Source: Patescibacteria group bacterium UBA6816 (lineage in GTDB: Bacteria > Patescibacteriota > Patescibacteriia > UBA2591 > UBA6264). Taken from it: a stretch of DNA of 11,941 nt. Shown here piece after piece: positions 4,931 to 11,941 of this stretch. Both the position numbers and the translations under genes were made by a program. A model generated the notes under the pieces. It was not told where the DNA came from. It did not search any database and saw nothing but the letters and a program-made list of their open reading frames with translations. The stretch is taken from NCBI GenBank assembly GCA_002452615.1, contig DKES01000003.1, forward strand, positions 1 to 11,941, in the 5' to 3' direction. Numbering within the stretch: the stretch's first letter is position 1; every line of letters starts with the position of its first letter.

Positions 4931-5532
4931 ATTTTTAGATATTTTTTTAAATCCTTAATAATATTTTGAAATTGTCTTGTTGAGGGAAATTGTTTTAAAT
5001 ATTTTTTTAGTTTTGATTTATTTATATTAGCAAAGTCGCATTCATCTAGGTTTATTTTTTTATACCCCTTAGAAGATAAATATAATTGGTCCAAAAGAGC
5101 TTTTTCAGGAGAGGCGATAATAAATCCATCTTTTTTTTCATATCCCCAGGATAAATTTTTTTGTATATGGGTATAGGTGAATATTTTATTTTGAAATTGT
5201 TTTTTCACGGGCTTTTTAGTCGTGGCGCTGGAAATTTCATAGGGAAATTGGGAAATTATTCCATAAAAATTTAAAGCGCTTTCAAAAGATATATAAGAAG
5301 GTTGATATAAAAAGTTGGCTAAAGTAAAGTCTTTAACATTTTTTTCCTTTAGCAAGTATTTATTTTTTTCTATTTTTAATAAAACCCCGGCCTTAGTTAA
5401 TTTTTTTATAATACTAAACAATCCACTTTTCTTTTCTATTTCTAAGATATCTTTAAGCGTTTTAGTGTGGAATAAAACAAAACCAGAATTATAAATTTTT
5501 TGAGTAATTGTCGCTAAATTGTATGTTGCCAT
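4927..5532 (-). CDS. AbiEi-like antitoxin/autorepressor, module B
   Basis: A 201-residue AbiEi-like antitoxin. It shares the family blocks of its module A counterpart: QPSYISFESALNFYGII (77-93), ISSATTKKP (100-108) and SPEKALLDQLYL (141-152). An N-terminal winged-helix region lies at about 20-62 (TLKDILEIEKKSGLFSIIKKL, then LLKIEKNKYLL). Outside these blocks the two antitoxins differ widely. It is the first gene of a two-gene operon, divergent from ileS. Its ATG lies inside a perfect 9-base inverted repeat that also covers the -10 box, so the protein probably represses its own synthesis. The predicted leader is only about 3 bases. Whether it also controls ileS, 146 bases away, is not shown. 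Confidence 0.84.
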   Translation of the reverse strand: MATYNLATITQKIYNSGFVLFHTKTLKDILEIEKKSGLFSIIKKLTKAGVLLKIEKNKYLLKEKNVKDFTLANFLYQPSYISFESALNFYGIISQFPYEISSATTKKPVKKQFQNKIFTYTHIQKNLSWGYEKKDGFIIASPEKALLDQLYLSSKGYKKINLDECDFANINKSKLKKYLKQFPSTRQFQNIIKDLKKYLKI

Positions 5533-5570
5533 ATAGTTTATATTATATGGACTATATGGGAATGTGTCAA
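5529..5570 (-). promoter_or_regulatory. consensus promoter with palindromic operator, AbiE module B
   Basis: On the minus strand TTGACA (5570-5565), exactly 17 bases and TATAAT (5547-5542) form a fully consensus promoter, with a predicted start at 5535, 3 bases before the ATG. CCATATAGT (5529-5537) and ACTATATGG (5551-5559) are a perfect inverted repeat centred on the -10 box, with an additional internal CCATATA half-site on the minus strand (5550-5544). A repressor here would block both polymerase and, in the DNA, the start-codon region. The half-site differs from that of module A. Confidence 0.75.
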
Positions 5571-5611
5571 TGTTATTCCTGTGGAAAACTAATCAATTAA
5601 AAAATTTTTAG

Positions 5612-5640
5612 TTGACGAGAGAAAAATTGTTTTGTAAAAT
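5612..5640 (+). promoter_or_regulatory. ileS promoter
   Basis: TTGACG (5612-5617), a 17-base spacer and TAAAAT (5635-5640) form a strong sigma-70-type promoter. The predicted start is near 5647, giving a leader of about 32 bases that is too short for a T-box. It lies back-to-back with the module B promoter, with 41 bases between the two -35 boxes. Confidence 0.7.
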
Positions 5641-5678
5641 AAGAAGGGTAAATTTATTATTGGTTAATTTATTTTTTT

Positions 5679-8534
5679 ATGTTTAATACTGACGAGCAAG
5701 AAAAAAAAGTTTTAAAATTTTGGCAAGAGCAGGATATTTTTAAAAAATCTATTCATGATTCTAGCGCGCCTAATTTTGTTTTTTATGAAGGACCACCAAC
5801 AGCTAATGCTGCGCCAGGTATTCATCATATTGAAGCGCGAGCTTTTAAGGATATTATTTGTCGGTACAAGAATATGAAAGGATTTCATGTTTGGCGTAAA
5901 GCGGGTTGGGACACACATGGTTTACCCGTGGAAATTCAAATAGAAAAAGAATTAGGTTTAAATGATAAAAAAGGGATTGAAGAATACGGGGTGGCAGAGT
6001 TTAATAAAAAGTGTCAAGATTCAGTTTGGCGCTATAAAAAGGATTGGGAGCAAATGACAGAACGAATTGGGTTTTGGCTTGATTTAGACCACCCTTATAT
6101 TACTTATGAAAATGAATATATTGAGTCAGTTTGGTGGATTTTAAAGCAAATTTGGTCAAAAGGATTATTATTTCAGGATTATAAAATTGCTCCTTTTTGT
6201 CCGCGTTGCGGGACCACTCTTTCTAGCCATGAATTAGCTCAAGGTTATCAAAAAGTAAAAGAACCAGCTGTTTATTTAAAGTTTAAATTAGTTGACCAGG
6301 CTCAAACTTCATTATTGGTTTGGACGACCACTCCTTGGACCTTGCCCGGTAATGTGGCGGTGGCGGCTAATCCAAACTTAACTTATCTAAAAATTAAAAA
6401 AGGAGAAGAAGAATATATTTTAGCCAAAGAAACTTTAGAATTTTTAAAAGAAAAAGATTATCAAGTGATAGAAGAATTTTCCGGACAAGAATTAATTGGC
6501 TTAAAATACCAGCCTTTGTATAAAGCTGAGCCGGAAAACAAAGAAAAAATTTATCAGGTTTTAGCCGCGGATTTTGTTAGTGCTGAAGAAGGAACTGGTT
6601 TGGTTCATATTGCCCCGGCTTTTGGAGAAGAAGATTATCAAATAATTAAAGAACAACCAGAAAAGTTTGCTTTTCTTTTAACCGTGGATGAACAAGGCAA
6701 CATGAATACTCCGGGTTATGCTTGGGATAAAATGTTTGTTAAAAAAGCTGATGCTTTAATTACTCAGGATTTAGCCAAGAGAAATATTTTATTTCGGGAA
6801 GAACTTTATGAACATGATTATCCTTTTTGTTGGCGTTGTGATACTCCTTTAATTTATTATGCCCAGTCTTCTTGGTTTATTAAAATGACTGCTTTGCGAG
6901 AAAAATTATTAGCCAATAATGAAAAAATTAATTGGGTGCCCGCGCATTTAAAAAAGGGACGTTTTGGAGAATGGCTTAGAGAAGTCAAGGATTGGAATCT
7001 TTCCCGAAAAAGATTTTGGGGGACCCCTTTGCCAATTTGGCAATGTGAAAATGAAAAATGCGACCACGAAAAAACTATTGGTTCCATTAAAGAATTAGAA
7101 GAGTTAAGCGGACAAAAAATTAAAAATCTTCATCGGCCTTTCATTGATGAGATAACTTTTAAATGCGAGCAATGTGGAGGAACAATGAAAAGAGTTCCGG
7201 AAGTAATTGATTGTTGGTTTGATTCTGGTTCCATGCCTTTGGCGCAACAACATTATCCTTTTGAAAATAAAGAATTAGTTGATCAGGGCAAAGCTTTTCC
7301 CGCTGATTTTATTTGTGAAGGTATTGACCAAACCCGAGGTTGGTTTTACACGCTTTTAGCCATTGCCACTTTATTAGATAAAGGAGTGGCTTATGAAAAT
7401 GTGGTGGTGACGGGAATTGTTTTAGATGAAAAAGGAAGGAAAATGTCCAAGTCAAAAGGAAATATTATTGTGCCTCAACAAGTAATTGAAAAATACGGGG
7501 CAGATTGTATTAGATTTTATCTTTATACTATTAATCAAGTAGACCAACCCAAGAAATTTTCTTTAAAAGACTTACAAGATTTACATCGAAAGTTTTTCTT
7601 AACCTTGAATAATTGTCTTGAGTTTTGGCAAATGTATGCCGGAGAAGAATATAAAAAGGATTTTAATCTTAAATCATTAGACCATGTTTTAGACCAATGG
7701 ATTATTTCCCGTTTAAATACTTTAATTCAAAAAGTTAATCAAAATTTAGAGGCCTATGATATTGTGGGCGCGGCGCGTTTATTCTTAGACTTTGTTGATG
7801 ATTTATCTAATTGGTATATTCGTCGTTCCAGAAAAAGATTTCAACGACCAGAAACAGCAAAAGAAAAAGAAACAGCCATTTTAGTTTTACGCCAGGTTCT
7901 TTTAGAATTATCAAAATTATTAGCTCCTTTTACTCCGTTTATGAGTGAACATATTTATCAAGCTTTAAAGGGAAAATCAGAAAAATTAAGTGTTCATTTA
8001 AATGATTATCCTAAAGTTAAAGAAAAAGAAATTCAGGCGGATTTGGAAAAAGAAATGGTTCAAACTAAAGAAGTGACTACTTTGGCTTTGGCCCAAAGGG
8101 TTAAAGCTGGTTTAAAAGTGAGACAACCTCTGGCTTTGTTAAAAATTTCCGACCAGAAAATGCGACCGGCGTCAGCTTTATTAGATTTAATTCGAGAAGA
8201 GGTTAATGTTAAAGAAGTTCGGGTTGAAAAAATGGAAACCGAGGTTCATTTAGACACTTGTTTAACCCCGGCTTTAGAACAAGAAGGACAATTAAGAGAA
8301 TTAATCCGCGCGATTCAACAAATGAGAAAACAAGCCCAAGCTAAACCTCAAGACCAAGTTGTAATAAGTTATCAAGCCCAAGGAAAAATAAAGGATTTTT
8401 TAGTTGAACATCAAGAATTAATTAAACAAGAGGTTAAAGCTGATTTTTCAGAAAAAAAATTAACTGGAGCATTAGAAAAAAAAGTGAAAATAGGGGAGGA
8501 GGAAATTGTTTTAGGCTTAAAAATATTAAAATAA
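5679..8534 (+). CDS. ileS: isoleucyl-tRNA synthetase, type 2 (eukaryote-like)
   Basis: A 951-residue class I synthetase that charges tRNA-Ile with isoleucine. Seen: the HIGH-type motif in the form PGIHHIEAR (46-54) within EGPPTAN...; GWDTHGLPVEIQIEKELG (76-93); the first zinc-binding pair CPRC (174-177); the CP1 editing domain beginning with WTTTPWTLPGN (215-225); a second cysteine set C456/C461 and C496/C499; DQTRGWFYTLL; and KMSKS at 588-592. The anticodon-binding domain contains NWYIRRSRKRF (711-721), and the C-terminal region carries VKAGLKVRQPLAL (808-820), typical of the DUF5915 tail of this class. The HHIE-type HIGH motif and this tail mark IleRS2, the form in eukaryotes and some bacteria, which is commonly insensitive to mupirocin. 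It is monocistronic, with its own promoter and terminator. Confidence 0.97.
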   Translation: MFNTDEQEKKVLKFWQEQDIFKKSIHDSSAPNFVFYEGPPTANAAPGIHHIEARAFKDIICRYKNMKGFHVWRKAGWDTHGLPVEIQIEKELGLNDKKGIEEYGVAEFNKKCQDSVWRYKKDWEQMTERIGFWLDLDHPYITYENEYIESVWWILKQIWSKGLLFQDYKIAPFCPRCGTTLSSHELAQGYQKVKEPAVYLKFKLVDQAQTSLLVWTTTPWTLPGNVAVAANPNLTYLKIKKGEEEYILAKETLEFLKEKDYQVIEEFSGQELIGLKYQPLYKAEPENKEKIYQVLAADFVSAEEGTGLVHIAPAFGEEDYQIIKEQPEKFAFLLTVDEQGNMNTPGYAWDKMFVKKADALITQDLAKRNILFREELYEHDYPFCWRCDTPLIYYAQSSWFIKMTALREKLLANNEKINWVPAHLKKGRFGEWLREVKDWNLSRKRFWGTPLPIWQCENEKCDHEKTIGSIKELEELSGQKIKNLHRPFIDEITFKCEQCGGTMKRVPEVIDCWFDSGSMPLAQQHYPFENKELVDQGKAFPADFICEGIDQTRGWFYTLLAIATLLDKGVAYENVVVTGIVLDEKGRKMSKSKGNIIVPQQVIEKYGADCIRFYLYTINQVDQPKKFSLKDLQDLHRKFFLTLNNCLEFWQMYAGEEYKKDFNLKSLDHVLDQWIISRLNTLIQKVNQNLEAYDIVGAARLFLDFVDDLSNWYIRRSRKRFQRPETAKEKETAILVLRQVLLELSKLLAPFTPFMSEHIYQALKGKSEKLSVHLNDYPKVKEKEIQADLEKEMVQTKEVTTLALAQRVKAGLKVRQPLALLKISDQKMRPASALLDLIREEVNVKEVRVEKMETEVHLDTCLTPALEQEGQLRELIRAIQQMRKQAQAKPQDQVVISYQAQGKIKDFLVEHQELIKQEVKADFSEKKLTGALEKKVKIGEEEIVLGLKILK

Positions 8535-8542
8535 GAATTATT

Positions 8543-8580
8543 AAAAGTTTGGTCCGCCTTTTTGATGGACCAAACTTTTT
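8543..8580 (+). terminator. ileS terminator
   Basis: AAAAGTTTGGTCC (8543-8555), an 11-base loop and GGACCAAACTTTT (8567-8579) form a perfect 13-bp stem ending in TTTTT (8576-8580). It starts 9 bases after the ileS stop. Confidence 0.88.
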
Positions 8581-8594
8581 CTAAAGGCTTGAGG

Positions 8595-8623
8595 TTGTTT
8601 TTTTTGATTCAAAATGGTATTAT
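8595..8623 (+). promoter_or_regulatory. promoter of the O-antigen-ligase-like/pgk operon, apparently leaderless
   Basis: TTGTTT (8595-8600), a 17-base spacer and TATTAT (8618-8623), preceded by an extended -10 element TGG (8615-8617). The expected +1 is 8630, the A of the start codon. No Shine-Dalgarno is present. Confidence 0.5.
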
Positions 8624-8629
8624 TGAAAT

Positions 8630-10669
8630 ATGTCAGAAAGACTAGAAAAAGCATTATTAATTCTTATTAGAATAGGAACGGCAATAATTTTATTTTTGCC
8701 GATTTTTGTTTATCGGTCAGTTTTATACCCTTATATTTTTTCTAAAATCATGGTTTTCCAAATAATTGTGGAAATAATGTTAGTGGCCTGGTTAGCCCTT
8801 GTTCTTTACGCTAAAAAAAGAGAAAAGTATCAGATTAATTGGAAAAATCCCATAGTGATTGGCTTAAGCGCTTTTATGGGGCTGTTAGTTTTAACCATGT
8901 TAACAGGATTGGATTTAAACCGTAGTTTTTGGAGCACTCAGGAAAGAATGACCGGGGTTTTATCTTTGTTGCATTTTTATGTTTGGTTTTTAATTTTAAT
9001 TTCCTCCTCTAGTGGACAAACAAGTTCTCTTGTTTCAAGTGATAAAAAAGATAATCATAAAACCATTAGGTTTTTTATTTGGATTAGTTTAGCCAGTTCT
9101 TTTTTAGTCGGTCTTTATGGTTTAGCTCAAAAGTATTTTCCAGTTTGGGGCATAGAATGGGATTTTATTTTAAAAGGAAGTGCACGCATGCAATCAACTT
9201 TAGGCAACCCCATTTTTCTAGCTATTTATGCGATGCTAAATGTTTTTTTAGCCGGGATAATTTTTGTTAAGACTAGGAAAAAAATAGGGAAAATTCTTGG
9301 TTTTATTTTAGGAGTTTTTAATATTTGGATAATGTTGTTAGCGGCTTCGCGCGGAGTAATGTTGGCTTTTGTGGCTAGTTTAATTTTAACTTTTGTTTTT
9401 ATTCTTTTTAATGCTTCGTCTAAAAGAGTAAAAGCTGGGGCAGTGATTTTAATAATATTAATTTTAAGCGGGGCAATTTTTGTCCAAACGCCAAAATTTA
9501 AAGAACAAGCCCAAGAAATGCCTTTGTTTGTTCGTCAGTTAACTAATTATTCTTCTGGAGCTGAGGCGCGTTTAGATGCTTGGTCCATTGGTTTAAAAGG
9601 CTTTGCTCAACGGCCCTTAATTGGCTGGGGTTGGGAAAATTACAACCTGGTTTTTAACCAATATTATGAGCCTGGATATTTAGCTAAAGGTTATGACGCC
9701 ACTTGGTTTGACAAGTCTCATAATCAATTAATTGATATTTTAGCCTTAACTGGTTTAGGGGGTTTGTTGGCTTATTTGTTTCTTTTTGGTGCGATTTTTT
9801 GGTGGTTATTTAAAAAAATTAAAACCTTAAATCATTTTAAAGAAAAACTGCCTTTTTTGTTTTTAGGTTCGCTTTTTAGCGCTTATTTTATTCAGAATTT
9901 ATTTGTTTTTGATACTCCGGCGCCTTTAATTCTTTTTTATTTTTCCTTAGCCCTGGTTTATCTCCTTACCTTACAGGTCCGACCTGTAACACAGGTCGCA
10001 CCTGTAAGGAGGTTTCCCTTACCAGTTTTTATTCTTTTAGTTTTACTCTTTTTGCCCTTTAGTCTTTACAAATTTAATTTAGAGCCAATTCAACAAAGTC
10101 ATTTAGGGAGAATTGCTTTAGAAAAGACTAAAATTAATTTTAAAGCCGGAATAAAAGACTATGAACAAGTTTTAGCCAAACCTTGTTTTGTTAATCCAGA
10201 AATTAGGGTTTATTTAGCCCAAAATATTGCTCAAGCGCACGCAGAAATAGATGAAAAAACTGATTTACAAACCTTGGGATTAGGCACAGAATTAGCAATT
10301 AAAGAATATGAAAAAAGTGTGCAAGAGCATCCGCGAGACGCGCGGCAATGGCTTTATTTAGGGCAATTATATGGTTTAGGAGCTAAATATAATCCGCCTT
10401 ATCTTGACCAAGCTGAACAAGCTTTATTAAAAGCCCAAGAACTTTCTCCTCAGCGTCAACAAGTTTATTTTCAATTAGGTCGCATTTATTATTTTTCTCA
10501 AGAATACGCCCAAGCTCTATGGGTTTTACAACAAGCCCTTGTTTTTGCTCCTCAAGTGGGGGAGTCTAAGAATAATTTAAATAAAATGATTAAAGCCATT
10601 GAAAAAGAAGCCCCAGATTTAGAAGAATTAGCCAAGGCTAAAAAGTTTTTAGAGTATTTAAATCAATAA
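8630..10669 (+). CDS. O-antigen ligase/polymerase-like membrane protein with TPR tail
   Basis: A 679-residue protein with about 12 hydrophobic segments between residues 10 and 480 and a soluble C-terminus. It fits the Wzy_C/WaaL superfamily, which transfers or polymerises lipid-linked glycans at the outer face of the membrane. Family signs: LNRSFWSTQERMTGV (96-110), STLGNPIFLA (189-198), AASRGVMLA (238-246), and the large external loop with RLDAWSIGLKGFAQRPLIGW (314-333) and SHNQLIDILALTGLGG (363-378), placing the conserved R314 and H364. Residues about 548-640 hold TPR-like repeats (WLYLGQLYGLG, VYFQLGRIYYFS). Two hydrophilic inter-helix loops look like additions: 127-145 and 448-461, the latter encoded by a palindromic DNA repeat. 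It is first in an operon, 1 base ahead of pgk. The substrate may be an O-antigen-like glycan, S-layer glycan or glycoprotein. Confidence 0.82.
   Translation: MSERLEKALLILIRIGTAIILFLPIFVYRSVLYPYIFSKIMVFQIIVEIMLVAWLALVLYAKKREKYQINWKNPIVIGLSAFMGLLVLTMLTGLDLNRSFWSTQERMTGVLSLLHFYVWFLILISSSSGQTSSLVSSDKKDNHKTIRFFIWISLASSFLVGLYGLAQKYFPVWGIEWDFILKGSARMQSTLGNPIFLAIYAMLNVFLAGIIFVKTRKKIGKILGFILGVFNIWIMLLAASRGVMLAFVASLILTFVFILFNASSKRVKAGAVILIILILSGAIFVQTPKFKEQAQEMPLFVRQLTNYSSGAEARLDAWSIGLKGFAQRPLIGWGWENYNLVFNQYYEPGYLAKGYDATWFDKSHNQLIDILALTGLGGLLAYLFLFGAIFWWLFKKIKTLNHFKEKLPFLFLGSLFSAYFIQNLFVFDTPAPLILFYFSLALVYLLTLQVRPVTQVAPVRRFPLPVFILLVLLFLPFSLYKFNLEPIQQSHLGRIALEKTKINFKAGIKDYEQVLAKPCFVNPEIRVYLAQNIAQAHAEIDEKTDLQTLGLGTELAIKEYEKSVQEHPRDARQWLYLGQLYGLGAKYNPPYLDQAEQALLKAQELSPQRQQVYFQLGRIYYFSQEYAQALWVLQQALVFAPQVGESKNNLNKMIKAIEKEAPDLEELAKAKKFLEYLNQ
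9969..10009. repeat. in-frame double palindromic repeat inside the ligase-like gene
   Basis: Two tandem 18-base units starting at 9974 and 9992, CAGGTCCGACCTGTAACA then CAGGTCGCACCTGTAAGG, are each palindromic in their core. The first is part of the perfect 19-base palindrome TTACAGGTC-C-GACCTGTAA (9971-9989). The whole block is bounded by CCTTACAGG (9969-9977) and its exact reverse complement CCTGTAAGG (10001-10009). It is translated as LQVRPVTQVAPVRR (residues 448-461) in a loop between two membrane helices, without breaking the frame. Confidence 0.85.
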
Positions 10670-10670
10670 A

Positions 10671-11852
10671 ATGAAGTTAAAAACAATTAATCAAATTAAA
10701 AGTTTGAAGAATAAGACTGTTTTGCTAAGAGTGGATTTTAATTGTCCTTTAAAAAATAATCAAATAACAGACCAGACCCGGATTAAAAAAGTTTTACCGA
10801 CAATAAAATATTTATTAAAACAGCAAGCGCGAGTAATTTTAATTTCTCATTTAGGTCGCCCCCAAGGAAAATGGGATTCCCAATATAGTCTAAAACCGGT
10901 GGCCCGAATTTTAAAAAAAGAATTTAAAGATTTTTCTTTTATTACCACTTCTATTTTAAATCCAGAGATTAAAAAGGATTTAGCTAAAATCAAACCCGGG
11001 GGAGGAGGACTTTTAGAAAATATTCGTTTTTATCCGCGGGAAGAAAAAAATTGTTTGCGCTGGGCTAAAAAAATAGCTAGTTTAGGAGATATTTATATTA
11101 ATGATGCTTTTGCGGTTTGTCATCGAGCTCATTCTTCAGTGGCCGGGATTACCAAGTATCGACCGAGTTACGCCGGATTTTTATTAGAACAAGAAGTTAA
11201 AGAATTAAGCCAAGTTTTAAAAAAGCCTCGGCATCCTTTAGTGGTGGTAATGGGAGGTAAAAAAATTATAACCAAGCTGGGGTTAATTAAACATTTATTA
11301 AAAAAAGCGGACCAGATTTTAATTGGCGGAGCCTTAGCCACTAATTTTTTAAAAGCGGCTGGTTATCAGGTGGGACAATCTTTTTATCAGCCCGACATGA
11401 TTAAAAAAGTGATTCCTTTGATTTCAAAAAAGAATTTAGTTTTACCTTGTGATTTTATGGTTAAATCAGGGACGCAAGTTTTAAAAGTTAATGTGGGAGA
11501 GTTAAATCAATTAAAAAATAATTTTAAAATTTTAGATATTGGTCCCGCCAGTATTAAAGAATTTGAAAAATATTTTAAAAATGTTAAAATGATAATCTGG
11601 AATGGCCCCTTAGGTTATTTTGAAGATTCAAGGTTTAGTCAGGGAACTAAAAAAATAGCTCAGGCGATTTTAAAAAATAAACAAGCTTCAGTAATTGTGG
11701 GCGGGGGAGAAACCATGGCCGGATTAAAAAAATTAACCAATTATTCTGCTGGCCGATATCCTCATTTATTTATTTCTAGCGGAGGAGGAGCCATGCTTGA
11801 TTTTTTGGCCGGGAAAGATTTACCAGGAATTAAAAATCTCATTAAAACATAA
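10671..11852 (+). CDS. pgk: phosphoglycerate kinase
   Basis: A 393-residue, full-length cytosolic enzyme of lower glycolysis: 1,3-bisphosphoglycerate + ADP = 3-phosphoglycerate + ATP. N-domain substrate-binding signs: LLRVDFNCPL (18-27), R37, SHLGRP (59-64), ENIRF with R119, and CHRAHSS with R152. C-domain nucleotide-binding signs: GGKKIITKLGLI (195-206, where most enzymes have GGAK), WNGPLGYFE (310-318), VGGGETMAG (343-351, Glu in place of the usual Asp of GGGDT) and SSGGGAMLDFL (369-379). These changes are conservative and the enzyme is probably active. The ATG lies 1 base after the stop of the upstream membrane-protein gene, so the two are co-transcribed and likely translationally coupled. 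No terminator with a T-run follows within the window; the palindromic repeat starts 4 bases after the stop. Confidence 0.96.
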   Translation: MKLKTINQIKSLKNKTVLLRVDFNCPLKNNQITDQTRIKKVLPTIKYLLKQQARVILISHLGRPQGKWDSQYSLKPVARILKKEFKDFSFITTSILNPEIKKDLAKIKPGGGGLLENIRFYPREEKNCLRWAKKIASLGDIYINDAFAVCHRAHSSVAGITKYRPSYAGFLLEQEVKELSQVLKKPRHPLVVVMGGKKIITKLGLIKHLLKKADQILIGGALATNFLKAAGYQVGQSFYQPDMIKKVIPLISKKNLVLPCDFMVKSGTQVLKVNVGELNQLKNNFKILDIGPASIKEFEKYFKNVKMIIWNGPLGYFEDSRFSQGTKKIAQAILKNKQASVIVGGGETMAGLKKLTNYSAGRYPHLFISSGGGAMLDFLAGKDLPGIKNLIKT

Positions 11853-11856
11853 AAAT

Positions 11857-11941
11857 ATTTTGGGGTCAGACCCCAAAATTCTCTCACTGGAAATTCGCTC
11901 CCAGAGCGACTTTCAAAGCCAATTTTTCAAATATTGAATTT
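11857..11941. repeat. palindrome-bounded intergenic repeat, copy 2 (cut by window end)
   Basis: ATTTTGGGGTC-A-GACCCCAAAAT (11857-11879) is a perfect 23-base palindrome around a central A, followed by the same core as copy 1 at 1130-1193. Positions 11859-11941 match 1111-1193 at 82 of 83 bases. The right-hand palindrome seen in copy 1 would lie just outside the window. It begins 5 bases after the pgk stop, in the same orientation relative to the gene as copy 1 is to the nuclease gene. The 11-bp stem may also serve as the 3' end of the pgk transcript, though no T-run follows. Confidence 0.85.

Noticed and set aside
5641..5678. T-box or other tRNA-sensing leader for ileS
   Set aside because: The predicted leader is only about 32 bases, far too short, and contains no T-box core or terminator hairpin.
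5712..5918. 68-codon open frame on the minus strand
   Set aside because: It is antisense to the HIGH-motif region of ileS and shows no family features; a coding shadow.
6857..7087. 76-codon open frame on the minus strand
   Set aside because: It is antisense to the middle of ileS with low-complexity, unrecognisable sequence; a coding shadow.

Overview
The window looks like a chromosomal stretch from a small-genome, AT-rich bacterium, most likely a member of the Patescibacteria (Candidate Phyla Radiation). This rests on low GC, short intergenic spaces, an isoleucyl-tRNA synthetase of the eukaryote-like type 2 class, a Wzy/WaaL-type membrane protein with a TPR tail, and start codons without Shine-Dalgarno sequences. 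TGA is used as a normal stop (two ATGA stop/start overlaps), so the UGA-glycine code of Gracilibacteria/Absconditabacteria is not indicated. The taxonomic call is inference; no rRNA or ribosomal protein gene is present.

Layout. (1) 1-260: the 5' end of an unrecognised minus-strand gene runs off the left edge, followed by a hairpin/direct-repeat cluster and the promoter of a membrane-anchored staphylococcal-type nuclease (261-1097). (2) 1098-1263: a palindrome-bounded intergenic repeat (TGGGGTCAGACCCCA at each end) and a terminator. (3) 1264-2357, minus strand: a small excisionase/MerR-like DNA-binding protein and a sugar-1-phosphate nucleotidyltransferase, each with its own promoter. (4) 2453-5570: two complete AbiE-type (type IV) toxin-antitoxin operons, tail to tail, each ordered antitoxin then toxin with a 4-base overlap and each with a different palindromic operator-like sequence. 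(5) 5612-8580: monocistronic ileS with a strong promoter and terminator. (6) 8595-11852: a two-gene operon of an O-antigen ligase/polymerase-like membrane protein and phosphoglycerate kinase. (7) 11857-11941: a second copy of the intergenic repeat, matching the first at 82 of 83 positions and cut by the window end.

How it fits together. The sugar nucleotidyltransferase and the O-antigen-ligase-like protein point to cell-surface glycan synthesis; ileS and pgk are housekeeping genes; the nuclease may serve nucleic-acid scavenging. The paired AbiE modules are an accessory island, visibly more AT-rich than ileS. Because AbiEii-family nucleotidyltransferases can act on tRNA (established for some relatives), the divergent arrangement of one module with ileS is noteworthy, though a functional link is speculation.

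The least ordinary signals are the palindromic repeats: the 83-bp repeat placed just 3' of two unrelated genes in the same orientation, and a 41-bp double palindrome read in frame inside the membrane-protein gene. Promoters placing the predicted +1 on or within a few bases of the start codon suggest leaderless mRNAs for several genes.
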